From assembly GCA_036556425.1 (NCBI GenBank), contig DATBJJ010000099.1, positions 1-64,000 on the forward strand: 64,000 bases of DNA. The letters run 5' to 3'. The notes under the pieces are model-generated. The model searched no databases and was not told the DNA's origin. It saw nothing but the letters and a program-made list of their open reading frames with translations. Within the stretch, counting starts at the first letter, position 1. The number at the start of each line of letters is the position of its first letter. Shown here one piece after another: positions 63,271 through 64,000 of the stretch. The stretch comes from DATBJJ01 sp036556425 (GTDB taxonomy: Bacteria > Acidobacteriota > Vicinamibacteria > Vicinamibacterales > 2-12-FULL-66-21). The position numbers and the translations under genes are program-made.

Positions 63271-63978
63271 CTACCGGATAGTGGCGAGGAGCGCGTGCGC
63301 CTTCTGTTTGAACTCTTTGTCCTCGGGGCCCCATTCGGGGTCCAGGGGCGCGTCGAGGACCTTCTGCAGCTCCGTTCGGGCGTCCGCCTTGCGGCCCATA
63401 TCGAGCAGCGTTTCCGCGAGGAAGAAGCGCGAGGCCGTGCTGTTTGCGTTGTAGGTCAGCGATCTTCGCAAATGCTCTTCGGACTTCTTGTTCGATCCGC
63501 CGAAGAGTCCCGGGACCTTGAAATACCACCGGCCCAAGGCGCGATCGGCGGATCCATGTTGGAACGCCGGATCCAGCTTCAGCACCAGGAGCAGCTCGGT
63601 CTTGATCTCGCCGCGGTATTTGATGCCTTGCCGCATGCCGAACGATTCGGCGAGCGCGCCCATGTTGGCGGCCACCCAGAAGTGCCCCTCGGGCCGATTC
63701 GGTTCGAGCGCGATCGCGGCGCGAGCGGCCGCGATCCCCGATTCGAGGATCGCGCGTCGCTCCGCTTCGGGCGCGTGGCCGCCGAGCCAATATCGCGCCT
63801 TCGCGAGCTTCCATGCAGACGCAAAATCCTTGGCGTTCGCGGCCAGCCGTTCGCTCCAGATCCGCTCCGCCTCGCGCGCCTGCGCGAGATTCTCGCGCGC
63901 GGCGTAGTAGACGTCCGGGTCCTGCGCTGACTGCGCCGTAGCGGCCGCAAGATACAATACGAGGATGCAGGAGAACAT
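63271..63978 (-). CDS. TPR-like exported protein (TatT-like), possibly longer at 5' end
   Basis: 235 residues from ATG 63978, with a short signal peptide (MFSCILVLYLAAATAQ). The frame is open to the window edge, so a longer N-terminus is possible. TPR-like helical repeats follow: KDFASAWKLAKARYWLGGH, RPEGHFWVAANMGALAES and ASRFFLAETLLDMGRK. The motif GRWYFKVPGLFGGSNKKSEE matches the YYFKAPGIVGGDKKKA motif of the protein at 6095-7162. It resembles TatT-type periplasmic TPR proteins. It ends 129 bases upstream of the receptor gene. Confidence 0.78.
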   Translation of the reverse strand: MFSCILVLYLAAATAQSAQDPDVYYAARENLAQAREAERIWSERLAANAKDFASAWKLAKARYWLGGHAPEAERRAILESGIAAARAAIALEPNRPEGHFWVAANMGALAESFGMRQGIKYRGEIKTELLLVLKLDPAFQHGSADRALGRWYFKVPGLFGGSNKKSEEHLRRSLTYNANSTASRFFLAETLLDMGRKADARTELQKVLDAPLDPEWGPEDKEFKQKAHALLATIR

Positions 63979-64000
63979 TCGGCAGATCCTCTTGGACCTT

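Overview
The window looks like chromosomal DNA from a high-GC, Gram-negative bacterium, most likely an Acidobacteriota of the Vicinamibacteria type. This is an inference from gene content: a PadR regulator paired with an 877-residue MacB/FtsX-like permease carrying a prefix domain, an oligomer-type TonB-dependent receptor with an N-terminal carboxypeptidase-regulatory domain, Tat-exported Gfo/Idh oxidoreductases, ECF sigma/anti-sigma/DUF4097 genes, and abundant GTG/TTG starts. Outer-membrane proteins indicate a diderm cell. No rRNA, tRNA, transposase, integrase or CRISPR array was recognised; most of the window is ordinary core chromosome.

Layout. 1-2.1 kb: tail of a membrane protein and three small or secreted unknowns. 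2.1-6.1 kb: PadR-permease pair divergent from a lone SLATT/DUF4231 membrane protein. 6.1-11.3 kb: TPR protein, DUF3303 protein and three glycosyltransferases. 11.3-16 kb: PhoD-like phosphatase, two Tat-signal Gfo/Idh oxidoreductases and an exported cupin. 16-21 kb: SppA and a PpiD/SurA-like foldase converge, then a GAF-GGDEF protein. 21.2-28.5 kb: the cell-shape cluster mreB-mreC-mreD-mrdA-rodA followed by RNase G. 28.6-40.3 kb: a minus-strand run, largely with overlapping or nearly touching genes, holding a HEAT-like protein, HD-GYP phosphodiesterase, small membrane protein, PafA-like phosphatase, M4 metalloprotease, outer-membrane protein, short MGMT, ECF sigma factor, anti-sigma factor and DUF4097 protein, then a separately promoted secreted protein. 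40.4-48.2 kb: nucleoside salvage (pyrimidine phosphorylase, CNT transporter, purine phosphorylase, cytidine deaminase), then mtnA, tsaD, yjbQ-like, Nudix and HD genes, mostly overlapping. 48.3-51.9 kb: two ATPase-permease ABC pairs. 52-56.5 kb: a membrane-anchored unknown, a gamma-glutamylcyclotransferase-like protein, PilZ protein and hybrid histidine kinase. 56.6-60.1 kb: thiolase, decarboxylating dehydrogenase, thiolase. 60.1-64 kb: TonB-dependent receptor and a second TPR-like protein.

How the genes work together. Envelope biogenesis dominates: elongasome, envelope folding and turnover, glycosyltransferases, exported hydrolases and the receptor. Cyclic-di-GMP signalling is represented by a GGDEF synthase, an HD-GYP phosphodiesterase and a PilZ effector at separate loci. 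The salvage cluster couples uptake of nucleosides to phosphorolysis and deamination.

The least explained material is (i) a set of unrelated short-unit repeats built from 7-10 bp words and often arranged as long inverted repeats, found almost only between genes; (ii) the orphan SLATT protein, from a family otherwise linked to nucleotide-activated conflict systems; (iii) an N-terminal domain that I read as shared by the adjacent HD-GYP and HEAT proteins; and (iv) -10-like hexamers placed so close to start codons that leaderless transcripts are suggested.
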